Shown one piece after another: positions 27,611 through 35,920 of a DNA stretch of 57,034 nucleotides. Numbering within the stretch: position 1 is the stretch's first letter; each line of letters starts with the position of its first letter. Source of the DNA: Halioglobus sp. (GTDB lineage Bacteria; Pseudomonadota; Gammaproteobacteria; Pseudomonadales; Halieaceae); assembly GCA_020443345.1 (NCBI GenBank), contig JAGRIH010000053.1, forward strand, positions 1-57,034. The letters are read 5' to 3'. The translations under genes and the position numbers were made by a program. Below the pieces are notes generated by a model that ran no database searches, had not been told where the DNA came from, and saw only the letters and a list, made by a program, of their open reading frames with translations.

Positions 27611-28147
27611 CTAGTGCTTGTTGCCGGGCTTTAGCTGCGCCAGCACGTTAAACGGGTTGGACTTCTCGTCGGCGCCTTCACCTTCCCCGGGGGCCGGATC
27701 GGTAAAGCCTGTCATTCGCCGCTGGCAATCTGCCGTGTCGTGGTAACTGAATGCCGGCATGGCCAGTATCAGTTCATCCTCCGCCAGGTGCCACAGGTTA
27801 CAGTCCTGCGTGTCCGCGATCAGCGGGTCCAGGTGGCGCGGCAGGTGGGCTGCCTGTTCATCAGTCCACACGGCTGCGAGTGTCCCGGTCGCAGACAGTC
27901 CGAGCGGCATGGGTTGCAGACAGCGCTGACACAGGACCGTTACGTCAGCGGTCAGCGACACCCGCACCAGATACCGGTTTTCCTCGTCCCGGGAAAACAC
28001 CAGCGCCACTGCAACGGACCCCCTGTCTGCGGCTAAAAGCGGGCGAAAACGCGGCAAATCAACGGGATCCAGCGTGCCGCTGAGGTGCAGGCCCCGCACC
28101 GCCGCCTTGCGGACATCCAGGGTGCGGGGAAGGGTCTCAGTCGACAT
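27611..28147 (-). CDS. yceD: YceD (DUF177), 23S rRNA accumulation protein
   Basis: A 178-residue DUF177 protein involved in 23S rRNA/50S assembly. The Cys pair CQRCLQPM and the acidic segment AEDELILAMPAFS..D..DC are family marks. It is always linked to rpmF, as here, and is divergent from maf. Confidence 0.92.
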   Translation of the reverse strand: MSTETLPRTLDVRKAAVRGLHLSGTLDPVDLPRFRPLLAADRGSVAVALVFSRDEENRYLVRVSLTADVTVLCQRCLQPMPLGLSATGTLAAVWTDEQAAHLPRHLDPLIADTQDCNLWHLAEDELILAMPAFSYHDTADCQRRMTGFTDPAPGEGEGADEKSNPFNVLAQLKPGNKH

Positions 28148-28233
28148 AGGCGCGCATCATAGGTGCGGTTTCCTGCATTGTCAAAAATATCTTTAAAATA
28201 CAGGCAGTTCTCGCGCTCAACCACAGGTCGCTC

Positions 28234-28833
28234 ATGAAGATTATACTCGCCTCCACTTCGCCCTACCGACGGCAGCTCCTGCAGCGCCTGCAGTTGCCCT
28301 TTTCCTGCCAGTCACCGGGCACGGATGAGACAGCCGGGACGGGCGAGCGCCCCGCTGCCCTGGCGCAGCGCCTGGCCCTGGCCAAGGCCCGGCACGTCGC
28401 GGGCACACATCCCGACGCCCTGGTGATCGGCAGCGACCAGGTCGCGGTGGTCAATGGTCGGGTGCTGGGCAAGCCGGGCGGCCATGCGGCGGCGTGCGCA
28501 CAACTGCATGCCAGCTCCGGGTATAAAGCCAGGTTTTATACTGCCGTGGCCCTGGTATGTATAGATAGGCGACATGAGGCGTTCCACGTGGAACGGTTCA
28601 GCGCCCAGTTTCGCCGACTGACGACACGCCAGATCGAAAATTACCTGATGCGGGAGCAACCTTATGACTGTGCGGGCAGCTTCAAGTGCGAGGGCCTGGG
28701 TATCGCCCTCGTTGAGCGCCTGGAGGGCCGCGATCCCACCAGCCTGGAAGGGCTGCCCCTGATCGCGCTGACAGAGCTGCTGGAACGCGCCGGCATCGAT
28801 GTTCTGTCGGACACGTCGGGCGACAACACTTGA
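28234..28833 (+). CDS. maf: Maf family nucleotide pyrophosphatase (YceF-like)
   Basis: A 199-residue Maf pyrophosphatase; the YceF branch hydrolyses 7-methyl-GTP, a house-cleaning reaction. The N-terminal LASTSPYRRQLL loop, the GSDQV catalytic motif and LGKPG are present; YDCAGSFKCEGLGIALVE is YceF-type. The ATG at 28234 follows a region shared with divergent yceD. It ends convergently with rluC across a repeat-containing spacer. Confidence 0.93.
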   Translation: MKIILASTSPYRRQLLQRLQLPFSCQSPGTDETAGTGERPAALAQRLALAKARHVAGTHPDALVIGSDQVAVVNGRVLGKPGGHAAACAQLHASSGYKARFYTAVALVCIDRRHEAFHVERFSAQFRRLTTRQIENYLMREQPYDCAGSFKCEGLGIALVERLEGRDPTSLEGLPLIALTELLERAGIDVLSDTSGDNT

Positions 28834-28940
28834 CTGACATGCGGCGGGGCGCTTCTAGGGGCGCATAGTCGACAGATTAATAAAACTCTTTTTTTCAGTA
28901 TCTTGCGAATAGTAATTAATGTGTATTATACGCTTTTCTT

Positions 28941-28980
28941 CGGCCCTTCGCCCCTTCGCCCCTTCGCCCCTTCGCCCCTT
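28941..28980. repeat. Five tandem copies of an 8-bp unit
   Basis: One variant copy CGGCCCTT followed by four exact copies of CGCCCCTT, with no interruption. It sits in the 237-bp convergent spacer between maf and rluC, preceded by an AT-rich stretch. No gene reads through it convincingly. Confidence 0.95.
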
Positions 28981-29070
28981 TGACACTGCCCCACTCACTC
29001 GGGTCTGTCCCGCGCCTGTCCGACCCATGGCGGGCCGGTCGGTGCGCAAAACAACCATGAATTTTTTTAG

Positions 29071-30036
29071 TTATTCCAATCGCTTACGAAGCATGTCTAA
29101 TACACTTTCCAGCTCCATGTCGAGGGCCGCCCGCAACGCCAGCCGCCCTTCATTGGGCAGCACAAACGCCAGCGAAGAGGCGTGCAGAAACAGCCGTTTG
29201 AGGCCGACTTGCCGGCACAATGCGACACTGCGCTCGCTGCCGTACTTGGCATCCCCGAGCAGCGGAAAACCCGCATGCTGCGCGTGCACCCTGATCTGGT
29301 GCGTGCGGCCGGTGATGGGGCGCGCCTCCAGCAGGGTCGCTCCGCGCAGGCGCTCGAGGACGGTAAACTCCGTGACCGAGTGCCTGCCTGCGCGGGCCAC
29401 GCGCGCCAGCCGCTCACCGGACTGCAGCACATTCTTCTCCAGCGGCGCATCGACCACACCCCGGTGCCGGGGCCAGTTGCCGGCCACCAGCGCGAGATAG
29501 CGCTTGTCCATGGCAGCGTCGCGCAACAGGCGGTGCAACTCGCGCAGCACGGCCGGGCGGCGAGCGACCAGAATCAGGCCGGAGGTGTCGCGGTCCAGAC
29601 GGTGAACGAGTTCCAGGTAACGGTCGTCGGGACGCATCTGCCGCAGACATTCGATCAGGCCGAAATGCAGCCCGCTGCCGCCGTGGACCGCCAGACCCGC
29701 GGGCTTGTTTATCACCAGCAGGCCATCGCTCTCATGGACGATTCGCCGCGACAACTGCTCGGCCCAGTAGGGCGGAACCGCCGCGGGCCCGGACGGCGCG
29801 CTCTGGCGCAGCGGCGGAATGCGCACCCGGTCCCCCGCCACCAGCCGGTAATCGGCGCGCACCCGGCCTTTGTTGACCCGCACCTCGCCCTTGCGCAGGG
29901 CGCGGTACAGCCGGGTTCGGGGCACGCCCTTGAGTTCGCGCACCAGGTAATTGTCCAGTCGCTGCCCGGATGAATCCGCATCCACTGTCAGGTGGCGCAC
30001 CCCGGCGCCCCCGGGAGCTGTTTCGTTGTCTGGCAT
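29071..30036 (-). CDS. rluC: 23S rRNA pseudouridine synthase RluC
   Basis: A 321-residue RluA-family synthase (pseudouridines 955, 2504 and 2580 in E. coli numbering). The N-terminal S4 RNA-binding domain (about residues 20-80, RLDNYLVRELKGVPRTRLYRA) precedes the catalytic domain with HRLDRDTSGLIL, whose Asp is the nucleophile. It is divergent from rne, the conserved rne-rluC arrangement. Confidence 0.95.
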   Translation of the reverse strand: MPDNETAPGGAGVRHLTVDADSSGQRLDNYLVRELKGVPRTRLYRALRKGEVRVNKGRVRADYRLVAGDRVRIPPLRQSAPSGPAAVPPYWAEQLSRRIVHESDGLLVINKPAGLAVHGGSGLHFGLIECLRQMRPDDRYLELVHRLDRDTSGLILVARRPAVLRELHRLLRDAAMDKRYLALVAGNWPRHRGVVDAPLEKNVLQSGERLARVARAGRHSVTEFTVLERLRGATLLEARPITGRTHQIRVHAQHAGFPLLGDAKYGSERSVALCRQVGLKRLFLHASSLAFVLPNEGRLALRAALDMELESVLDMLRKRLE

Positions 30037-30616
30037 AAGTTACGGAAATCTTTTAATTTTCTGCAGATTGCTGCTATAGTCTGCCGCGTGCGACTGCATC
30101 CGCCCCCGGACAACCGGCGCGGGTGTTCCTATCAAGCCTCTGGCGATCGATTTGGGCCTGCCCGTGAGACGCAAGGTTCCGCCAGTTCAGCCGTACGCAA
30201 ACACAAACGGATGTCGACCCACCCGGTAGCGCAAGCGCGAGGCAACACCCCGCGCTCACTACACCCGGCTCGACAATATATTGAACCGAGCAGCGCGATC
30301 TGCCGGGACACAGAATCAGTTATCGAGATAACACAGCGTGGTCGCAGGTCTCAGGTGCTGCGACACTAGCAAAAAGGCCGGGCCAGTACCACAAAACTTT
30401 CCCGCCTGACGCTGTAACAGCCGCCGGCAATAGTCCGTGCGGCTGGCGTTGAAGCGACACCTGGGCGCCCGGAGCGGCGCAAAACGCAATCCCTCCCCGG
30501 CCGGTGTGCCGCGGTCTGAATGACGTTTGGCAAGTCGGCTCCGGCAACCGGTAGACACCGGCCGTTTAGCTGATTCCTGCCCCGCCAGACCTGCTCCAAA
30601 CAGGTACATGGCACCA
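30037..30616 (+). promoter_or_regulatory. rne: rne promoter and long 5' leader
   Basis: A 580-bp region without a gene. TTTAAT (30052-30057), 17 bp, TATAGT (30075-30080) gives a fair sigma-70 promoter with a start near 30087, leaving a leader of about 530 nt before the rne ATG. In E. coli a long rne leader lets RNase E cut its own mRNA; I infer the same here from length and position, not from a recognised structure. Open frames in this region on minus look spurious. Confidence 0.5.
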
Positions 30617-33343
30617 ATGAAAAAGATGTTAATCAATGCAACGCAACCCGAAGAGTTGCGCGTAGCGCTGGTCGACGGCCAGCGTCTGTACGACCTGGAC
30701 ATTGAAAACCGCACCCGCCTGCAGAAAAAATCCAACATTTACAAGGGCAAAATCACCCGGGTCGAACCGAGCCTGGAAGCGGCTTTCGTTGAGTTTGGCG
30801 CGGAGCGGCACGGCTTTCTGCCGCTCAAGGAGATCGCCCGGGAGTACTTTTATCGCAAGCCCGGCGATGTCGACGGCCGCCTCAAAATCCGTGACGTCGT
30901 AAAGGAAGGCACCGAGGTCATGGTGCAGGTGGACAAGGAGGAGCGCGGCAACAAGGGCGCGGCCTTGACCACCTTCATCAGTCTGGCCGGCCGCTATATG
31001 GTGCTGATGCCCAACAATCCCCGCGCCGGGGGCATTTCGCGGCGCATCGAGGGCGACGACCGCACCGAGCTGCGCGAGGCGCTCAGTGCGCTGGAAATAC
31101 CCGACGGCATGGGGGTTATCATTCGCACTGCGGGTGTGGGCCGCTCCGCCGAGGAATTGCAGTGGGACCTGAACTACCTGCTGCAGTTGTGGGAGGCAAT
31201 CACCAACGCCAACCGGGAAGTCAAGGCGCCGGCCCTGTTGTTCCAGGAGAGCAACGTGATCATTCGCGCCGTGCGCGACTACCTGCGGGAGGACATCGAT
31301 CAGGTGCTGATCGATTCGGGCGATGCGTTCCGCCAGGCCGCCGATTTCGTCGGGCAGGTCATGCCACAGTACAAAAACCGGCTGCGCCTGTACGAAGACA
31401 ACATCCCCCTGTTCAACCGCTTCCAGATTGAGAGCCAGATTGAAACCGCCTTCCAGCGCGAAGTGCGCCTGTCCTCGGGGGGATCCATCGTGATCGACCC
31501 CACCGAGGCGCTGGTCTCCATCGATATAAACTCCGCCCGCGCCACCCGCGGCAGCGATATCGAAGAGACCGCGCTGCAGACCAACCTGGAGGCCGCCGAC
31601 GAGATCGCGCGGCAGTTGCGCCTGCGCGACATGGGCGGCCTGGTCGTCATCGATTTTATCGACATGCTGTCCTCCAAAAACCAGCGCGCGGTGGAAAACC
31701 GGATGCGCGATGCACTCGCCATCGATCGGGCGCGGGTCCAGGTGGGACGGATTTCACGCTTTGGCCTGCTGGAAATGTCCAGGCAGCGGCTGCGGCCGTC
31801 ATTGGGGGAAACCAGTGCCATCGTCTGTCCGCGCTGCACCGGCCAGGGCACCATTCGCGACACCAAGTCGCTGGCTCTGTCCATCCTGCGCCTGCTGGAG
31901 GAAGAGGCGATCAAGGAGCGCAGCGCCGAAGTACGCGCCATCGTGCCAGTCGACGTCGCCGCCTACCTGCTGAATGAAAAGCGCGCGGCGCTCAGTGAAA
32001 TCGAGTCGGTGGCCAAGACCCGCATGCTAGTGATACCCAACCCCAACCTGGAAACGCCGCACTTCGAGGTGCAGCGGCTGCGCGACGACGAGGTGGACGG
32101 CGACCACAAGGTGAGTTACACGGTCGATATCACCGTCCCCGACACCGAAACCATCAGCGACAGCCATGCGGCCGCCAAACCTCAGCAGCAGGCGGCGGTG
32201 CAGCGTATAGCGCCACAGGCGCCGCCAGCGCGCGAGAGACCCGATGTACCCGCCCCCGCACCGACGGCGACCGGACCAGTGGCGCCGCTTGCTATGCACC
32301 CCCACCGCCCCGGCTTCCTGGCCCGTCTGTGGTCGTCCCTGGTGGGTGAGGAGGCCGCGACCAACGAACTCGAGGGGCGGCAGGCGGCGCAGCCGGAGGC
32401 AGAGAAAGCGCCGCGGCGGCGCCAGAGCCAGGCCAAACGCAGTCAGGACAGCGGCGACAACCGCAGCGCCAATGGCAGCAGGAATCGCCGCCGCAGCGCT
32501 CAACCGGCTGACGCTCAGACGGATCGTTCTGCCGATGAACGGCAGGATGAAAAGCGTGACCAACCCAAGCGCCGGCGCGCCGAGGACTCCGGCCGCGGCG
32601 GCAGGGGACGCGATCAACGGGGCCGCCGCCGCGGCGAAGGCGAGGCGCAGCCGCCGCGCAGCAACGCTGCAACCGCGCAAGAGGGTGTCGAGGAGAACCC
32701 GAAACCCGACGCTGCAGCGTCTACGCCGGACAACAAGCGCGAAAGACCGCGCAAGCGTCCCAGTGACATGAAACGCGGTGACGCACCGCGACGGCGCCGC
32801 TCGCGTCCTCGCAAAGCCGAGGACGACAGCGGCGCCGTCGCGCCGGCAGACGACACTGACAATACGGCGCAGGATACGGCGGCAGCGACTGCGCCGCAGA
32901 CAGACCAGCAGTCCACAGCGCCGCAGACCCGGCCGGTGGTGCTGGCAGCAGCAGCCCCAGAGCAGGGGGCGGCCCCGGAAGACGCGGCGGCGCATGAACC
33001 CGCTGTGGAAGTGCCGGCCGCTGCAGTGCCGGATTCAACATCCGCCGCGCCGGAATCTGCGCAGGAGCCGACAGGGGAAGACACCCCGTCGCCAGCGGTC
33101 TGCGCGGCGCAGCAAAGCCCTTCCGGCGCCGGCCTCACCGCCGATGGCCGCGCCCGCAATGACCCGCGGGTGGAGCCGTGCCCGGTGCAGGTAGTGGAAA
33201 TCACCACCACCCACCCGCAGTTGTTCGGCGCGTCGGTGGCGCCGCCGGCCAGCGCCGGCAACCGCCCCGCTCCACGCGCCAGCAACGACCCGCGCGGGCC
33301 GCAGCGCACAGCCGCGCTGCCCGAGGCTGCGGGTCAGGGCTGA
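30617..33343 (+). CDS. rne: Ribonuclease E
   Basis: The endoribonuclease core of the RNA degradosome, 908 residues. It starts [20 protein letters not shown], matching the family, so the upstream in-frame extension was dropped. An S1 domain (about residues 35-125), RNase H/DNase I-like parts with the metal-binding IDINSAR and VVIDFIDM segments, and the zinc link CPRCTGQG are intact. The C-terminal half (from about 510) is low-complexity, rich in Ala, Pro, Arg and acidic residues, with several RRR-type Arg patches: the disordered scaffold that binds RNA and degradosome partners. Confidence 0.97.
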   Translation: MKKMLINATQPEELRVALVDGQRLYDLDIENRTRLQKKSNIYKGKITRVEPSLEAAFVEFGAERHGFLPLKEIAREYFYRKPGDVDGRLKIRDVVKEGTEVMVQVDKEERGNKGAALTTFISLAGRYMVLMPNNPRAGGISRRIEGDDRTELREALSALEIPDGMGVIIRTAGVGRSAEELQWDLNYLLQLWEAITNANREVKAPALLFQESNVIIRAVRDYLREDIDQVLIDSGDAFRQAADFVGQVMPQYKNRLRLYEDNIPLFNRFQIESQIETAFQREVRLSSGGSIVIDPTEALVSIDINSARATRGSDIEETALQTNLEAADEIARQLRLRDMGGLVVIDFIDMLSSKNQRAVENRMRDALAIDRARVQVGRISRFGLLEMSRQRLRPSLGETSAIVCPRCTGQGTIRDTKSLALSILRLLEEEAIKERSAEVRAIVPVDVAAYLLNEKRAALSEIESVAKTRMLVIPNPNLETPHFEVQRLRDDEVDGDHKVSYTVDITVPDTETISDSHAAAKPQQQAAVQRIAPQAPPARERPDVPAPAPTATGPVAPLAMHPHRPGFLARLWSSLVGEEAATNELEGRQAAQPEAEKAPRRRQSQAKRSQDSGDNRSANGSRNRRRSAQPADAQTDRSADERQDEKRDQPKRRRAEDSGRGGRGRDQRGRRRGEGEAQPPRSNAATAQEGVEENPKPDAAASTPDNKRERPRKRPSDMKRGDAPRRRRSRPRKAEDDSGAVAPADDTDNTAQDTAAATAPQTDQQSTAPQTRPVVLAAAAPEQGAAPEDAAAHEPAVEVPAAAVPDSTSAAPESAQEPTGEDTPSPAVCAAQQSPSGAGLTADGRARNDPRVEPCPVQVVEITTTHPQLFGASVAPPASAGNRPAPRASNDPRGPQRTAALPEAAGQG

Positions 33344-33383
33344 GCCACGCGGCGATAACGGACACGAGGTGGCGCGAGTCCCC

Positions 33384-33411
33384 TTGTGTCCACCTCGCCA
33401 ACCGGTATAAT
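33384..33411 (+). promoter_or_regulatory. Promoter of tRNA-Ser
   Basis: TTGTGT (33384-33389), 16-bp spacer, perfect TATAAT (33406-33411). The start would be near 33418, about 40 nt before the mature tRNA. Confidence 0.65.
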
Positions 33412-33456
33412 CTCGCCTGCCTCGCACAGCGCTGCGGGCATACAATCAGGTTTTTC

Positions 33457-33544
33457 GGTGGGCTGGCTGAGTGGTCGAAAGCGGCGGTCTTGAAAACCGT
33501 TGAGGGGCGACCCTCCCGGGGTTCGAATCCCTGGCCCACCGCCA
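33457..33544 (+). tRNA. tRNA-Ser (anticodon UGA), CCA encoded
   Basis: 88 nt. Acceptor GGTGGGC pairs with GCCCACC; anticodon loop CTTGAAA gives TGA; a long variable arm and TTCGAAT T-loop are present; discriminator G and CCA are encoded. A strong terminator follows at once. Confidence 0.98.
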
Positions 33545-33580
33545 TATTAAAAAGGGACCCTGAGGTCCCTTTTTAATATG
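33543..33580. terminator. Strong bidirectional terminator after tRNA-Ser
   Basis: A 17-bp perfect stem, with left arm 33543-33559 containing AAAAAGGGACC and right arm 33564-33580 containing GGTCCCTTTTT, and a CTGA loop. A- and T-tracts lie inside the arms, so it can work in both directions. Confidence 0.92.
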
Positions 33581-33701
33581 GTAGCGGGTCCGGCTCGAAG
33601 AGAACCCCCGGTTCGACAAATTGCGCAGCAATTTGAACCGAGCCGCCTGGGGGGCGCCGAGCCCGGCGAAGCCCGCAGGGTCGCAGCGCGCGCAGCGCGT
33701 T

Positions 33702-34610
33702 GTGAGTCATCCCTGGCCCTCCGACATTCCCACAATCTTTGCCAAGGCACAGGCCCTTCGAGGAGCGCTTCTCCGTGCTCGTACGATTGCCTCGATAGAA
33801 GAAGAGCTTCGGGAGTTCAGGCAATGCGCAAGCGCGGGTGGAATATATAGTATTAGGCGGAATCATGAAAATATCTGGGTTCGAGCTCGTCGTTGCAACG
33901 ACGACTCCCCATTCGACAATATTATAGACCTACTCTATCCACCTGCTGGATCACCTGACTTCGGCCGAGCCCAGTACCCTGGATCACAGATATTCTATGC
34001 GAGTTGGAATCTCCACACGGCACTTGAAGAAATTGGTGCGATGGCGGATGACCTTATTCAGGTGGTCAACTTGCGTGTTAGGGAGCCAGTTGAGCTAATC
34101 TGCCGAGTTGTTGGTGAGTTGCAGTTCTTTCATGCAGCGGGTAGATCGCAACTCAGGTCCGGTCCGGCGGCGGAATTCCTCCATCAGGAGATGGCCGCCG
34201 ATCCTCTCAGCTTCAGTGCATCCGTTCTATTCAATTCGGTGATGGCAGAGATATTCAGGCTACCGACCAAGAGGCCCCATGACTACAAGATCTCCGCTGC
34301 CTATGCAGAGTGGTATTTCCAGACGGGGGGCGGCCTGATTTTCCCCAGCGTAGAGAGCCCCGGGGCTATGAATCTAGCGGTTCCGGCTACCGTATTTGAC
34401 GCCAAGTTCGAGGTTCTAGACACGTCAGTAGTTCGTGTCGTTGACTACGTAGGATATGGTATTTACCTTCTAAAAACCGAGCACAACTCTTCCAACTTCG
34501 CTGATGATGGTTCTATTGACTGGAAAAATTCTACTCCTGTGCCTTCGACTCGAGGTCCATTTGGTAATGTGGTGATCGACCCAAAGTATGTGGGCTGGAG
34601 AAAGACCTAA
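33702..34610 (+). CDS. RES-domain protein (NAD-degrading toxin family)
   Basis: The family's namesake residues can be placed: Arg in WVRARRCNDDSPF, Glu in LHTALEEIGA, and Ser in GGLIFPSVESPGAMNLAV. RES proteins are usually toxins that destroy NAD+, with a Xre/DUF2384 antitoxin encoded upstream. No such antitoxin is visible here; a tRNA and a terminator lie upstream. The start is uncertain: the frame is open from 33621, and GTG 33702 is my choice, without a clear ribosome site, giving 302 residues. Base composition is lower in GC than the surrounding genes, suggesting transfer. Confidence 0.65.
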   Translation: MSHPWPSDIPTIFAKAQALRGALLRARTIASIEEELREFRQCASAGGIYSIRRNHENIWVRARRCNDDSPFDNIIDLLYPPAGSPDFGRAQYPGSQIFYASWNLHTALEEIGAMADDLIQVVNLRVREPVELICRVVGELQFFHAAGRSQLRSGPAAEFLHQEMAADPLSFSASVLFNSVMAEIFRLPTKRPHDYKISAAYAEWYFQTGGGLIFPSVESPGAMNLAVPATVFDAKFEVLDTSVVRVVDYVGYGIYLLKTEHNSSNFADDGSIDWKNSTPVPSTRGPFGNVVIDPKYVGWRKT

Positions 34611-34722
34611 AAAAACAGATTACCAGCCGGTATTGTCTGTAAGGTCACACTGTATTGCGAACGCGCATTGCCCGAAGTATTGGAGCTGGCACACTGGGAA
34701 GCGCGCCAAAAAGGTCTGTTAC

Positions 34723-34794
34723 TTAACGCAGTTTGAGCTCACGAGGGACGCTGAGCGCGACCTGATCGACAACTATCGCGCTACAAATGAAGCT
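34723..34794 (+). pseudogene. Remnant of a second RelE/ParE toxin gene
   Basis: The plus strand encodes [20 protein letters not shown], which looks like the first helix of a ParE-type toxin, then loses similarity where the complete parE on the opposite strand ends. It has no start codon context of its own. It is best read as a truncated toxin gene. Confidence 0.45.
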
Positions 34795-35071
34795 GCGGCT
34801 CCATGGATTGATGCAGCACATCCAATATTTCAACGTGGGTGTCGCGTAGCCGGTAGTAGATATTGTGCTTGCCGGCGACCAGGCTGTAGTAGCCCGCCTT
34901 GATAGCGTTGCGCTCCCGCCCGTGGCTGGGATTGTCAGCAATCCGTCGTATGTGATACCGGAGCATCTTCAGATAGGTATTTCTTTGCGCCGCGCCGTGT
35001 TGTTTAAACGTGTACTGACTAATTTGTTGCAGGCTGATTTGTGCCTGCGGGGATAGAATGTAGCCGGGCAT
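34781..35071 (-). CDS. parE: RelE/ParE family toxin
   Basis: A 96-residue ParE-like toxin: [20 protein letters not shown] at the start, the central [19 protein letters not shown] helix pair, and C-terminal [19 protein letters not shown] strands. ParE toxins poison DNA gyrase. The start is ATG 35071 (TTG just before). It overlaps the parD 3' end by about 50 nt, normal for this module. Sits in the low-GC patch behind tRNA-Ser. Confidence 0.88.
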   Translation of the reverse strand: MPGYILSPQAQISLQQISQYTFKQHGAAQRNTYLKMLRYHIRRIADNPSHGRERNAIKAGYYSLVAGKHNIYYRLRDTHVEILDVLHQSMEPQLHL

Positions 35072-35303
35072 CAATCAGCTCTTTCATGAAACTATCGCCG
35101 TCGATGCCCCTCCCCTGATCCAGCTCGGTCTCCGCTTTAGCCAGCGTTTCTCTTAAAAGATCAAGCTTGGCTTCTTCTTGCTCCAGCAAGCGAAGACCTG
35201 CGCGAACTGCGTCGCTGGCCGAGGCGAAGCGCCCGGATTCGACGCGGTTCTGGATGAAGCTCTCGAAGTGCTCGCCGAGTGAAACGCTGGTGTTCTTGCC
35301 CAT
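35019..35303 (-). CDS. parD: ParD-type antitoxin
   Basis: A 94-residue ribbon-helix-helix antitoxin: N-terminal [20 protein letters not shown], then [17 protein letters not shown], both typical of ParD (CopG-like) proteins, with an acidic toxin-binding tail. It precedes and overlaps parE and probably represses its own promoter in the 35304-35350 region. Confidence 0.9.
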   Translation of the reverse strand: MGKNTSVSLGEHFESFIQNRVESGRFASASDAVRAGLRLLEQEEAKLDLLRETLAKAETELDQGRGIDGDSFMKELIDARLHSIPAGTNQPATN

Positions 35304-35549
35304 TGGCCTACACTGATCGCAAAGAATTGACGGCCTATATTACCAATCTATGGTACCAGGAGGTAGTGGGACTATCGACCGAACAAGAGAGGTGTTCTGG
35401 TGCACTAATGCTGGTCTTGTGAGGCGTAAGGTATTGGGAAAAATAAAGGCAGCAGAACTGCGATCAAGTGCTGAATTTCGGCAAAGCCCACGCTCCAAAA
35501 ACTGCAGGTGAACACTTTGTAAAAAAAGTGTTCACCTTTTTTCGGAATT
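35304..35549. other. Intergenic region with orphan terminator
   Basis: Holds the parD promoter region. On plus there is a 53-codon frame (35350-35511) whose stop lies inside the terminator stem at 35506-35537. I see no ribosome site and no similarity for it. Confidence 0.4.
35506..35542 (+). terminator. Rho-independent terminator on plus strand
   Basis: A 13-bp stem, AGGTGAACACTTT (35506-35518) with AAAGTGTTCACCT (35525-35537), 6-nt loop, T-run to 35542. The nearest complete plus-strand gene upstream is the RES gene about 900 bp away. Confidence 0.85.
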
Positions 35550-35783
35550 TCACCTCTCGTCGTGGTGCGCGTCTAACCCTGCTTTAGCCCTGGCACGTCG
35601 GAGAATGGCCGCCATGTCGAGCGGTCCCGCTGAACCGCTCTCCTCACCGTCGGTCAGCGCCTGGGGGACCATGTCCAGTTGCGCCTCTGGCGGCAACAGG
35701 TCGAACATGGCCTTTTGCTCGAGGGCCTGGATATGCTCGGTTACCAGTGCGAATAGTGCACGCTGTCGAGTATCCGTCTGCAC
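35550..35783 (-). CDS. Hypothetical small protein
   Basis: A possible 77-residue protein starting at GTG 35783. It is mostly helical in appearance, with ALEQKAMFDLLPPEAQLDM and a basic end MAAILRRARAKAGL. I do not recognise a family. There is no strong ribosome site. It could be a degraded or small island gene; the adjacent 137 bp up to the GMC gene hold nothing I can name. Confidence 0.35.
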   Translation of the reverse strand: MQTDTRQRALFALVTEHIQALEQKAMFDLLPPEAQLDMVPQALTDGEESGSAGPLDMAAILRRARAKAGLDAHHDER

Positions 35784-35920
35784 CCGGTTATCCGAGAGCA
35801 GCAGTCAGTGCGAAACCTGGCGCATACCACTATCCGACAGGCGGCAGGGAGCAGCTCAAAGCCATCCACTGCTGACCAAAGTGCAAGTTGTCAGGACCGG
35901 AATAGATAGAAAATCCGCTA

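Noticed and set aside
30316-30738. Minus-strand ORFs in the rne leader
   Set aside because: No ribosome site or similarity; they overlap the rne start and are better explained as leader sequence.
32027-32995. Arg-rich minus-strand ORF over the rne 3' half
   Set aside because: Antisense to the low-complexity C-terminal region of RNase E.
33545-35549. A second copy of the tRNA-Ser 3' end marking a clean island
   Set aside because: I searched by eye for the T-arm and acceptor 3' sequence downstream and found no match.
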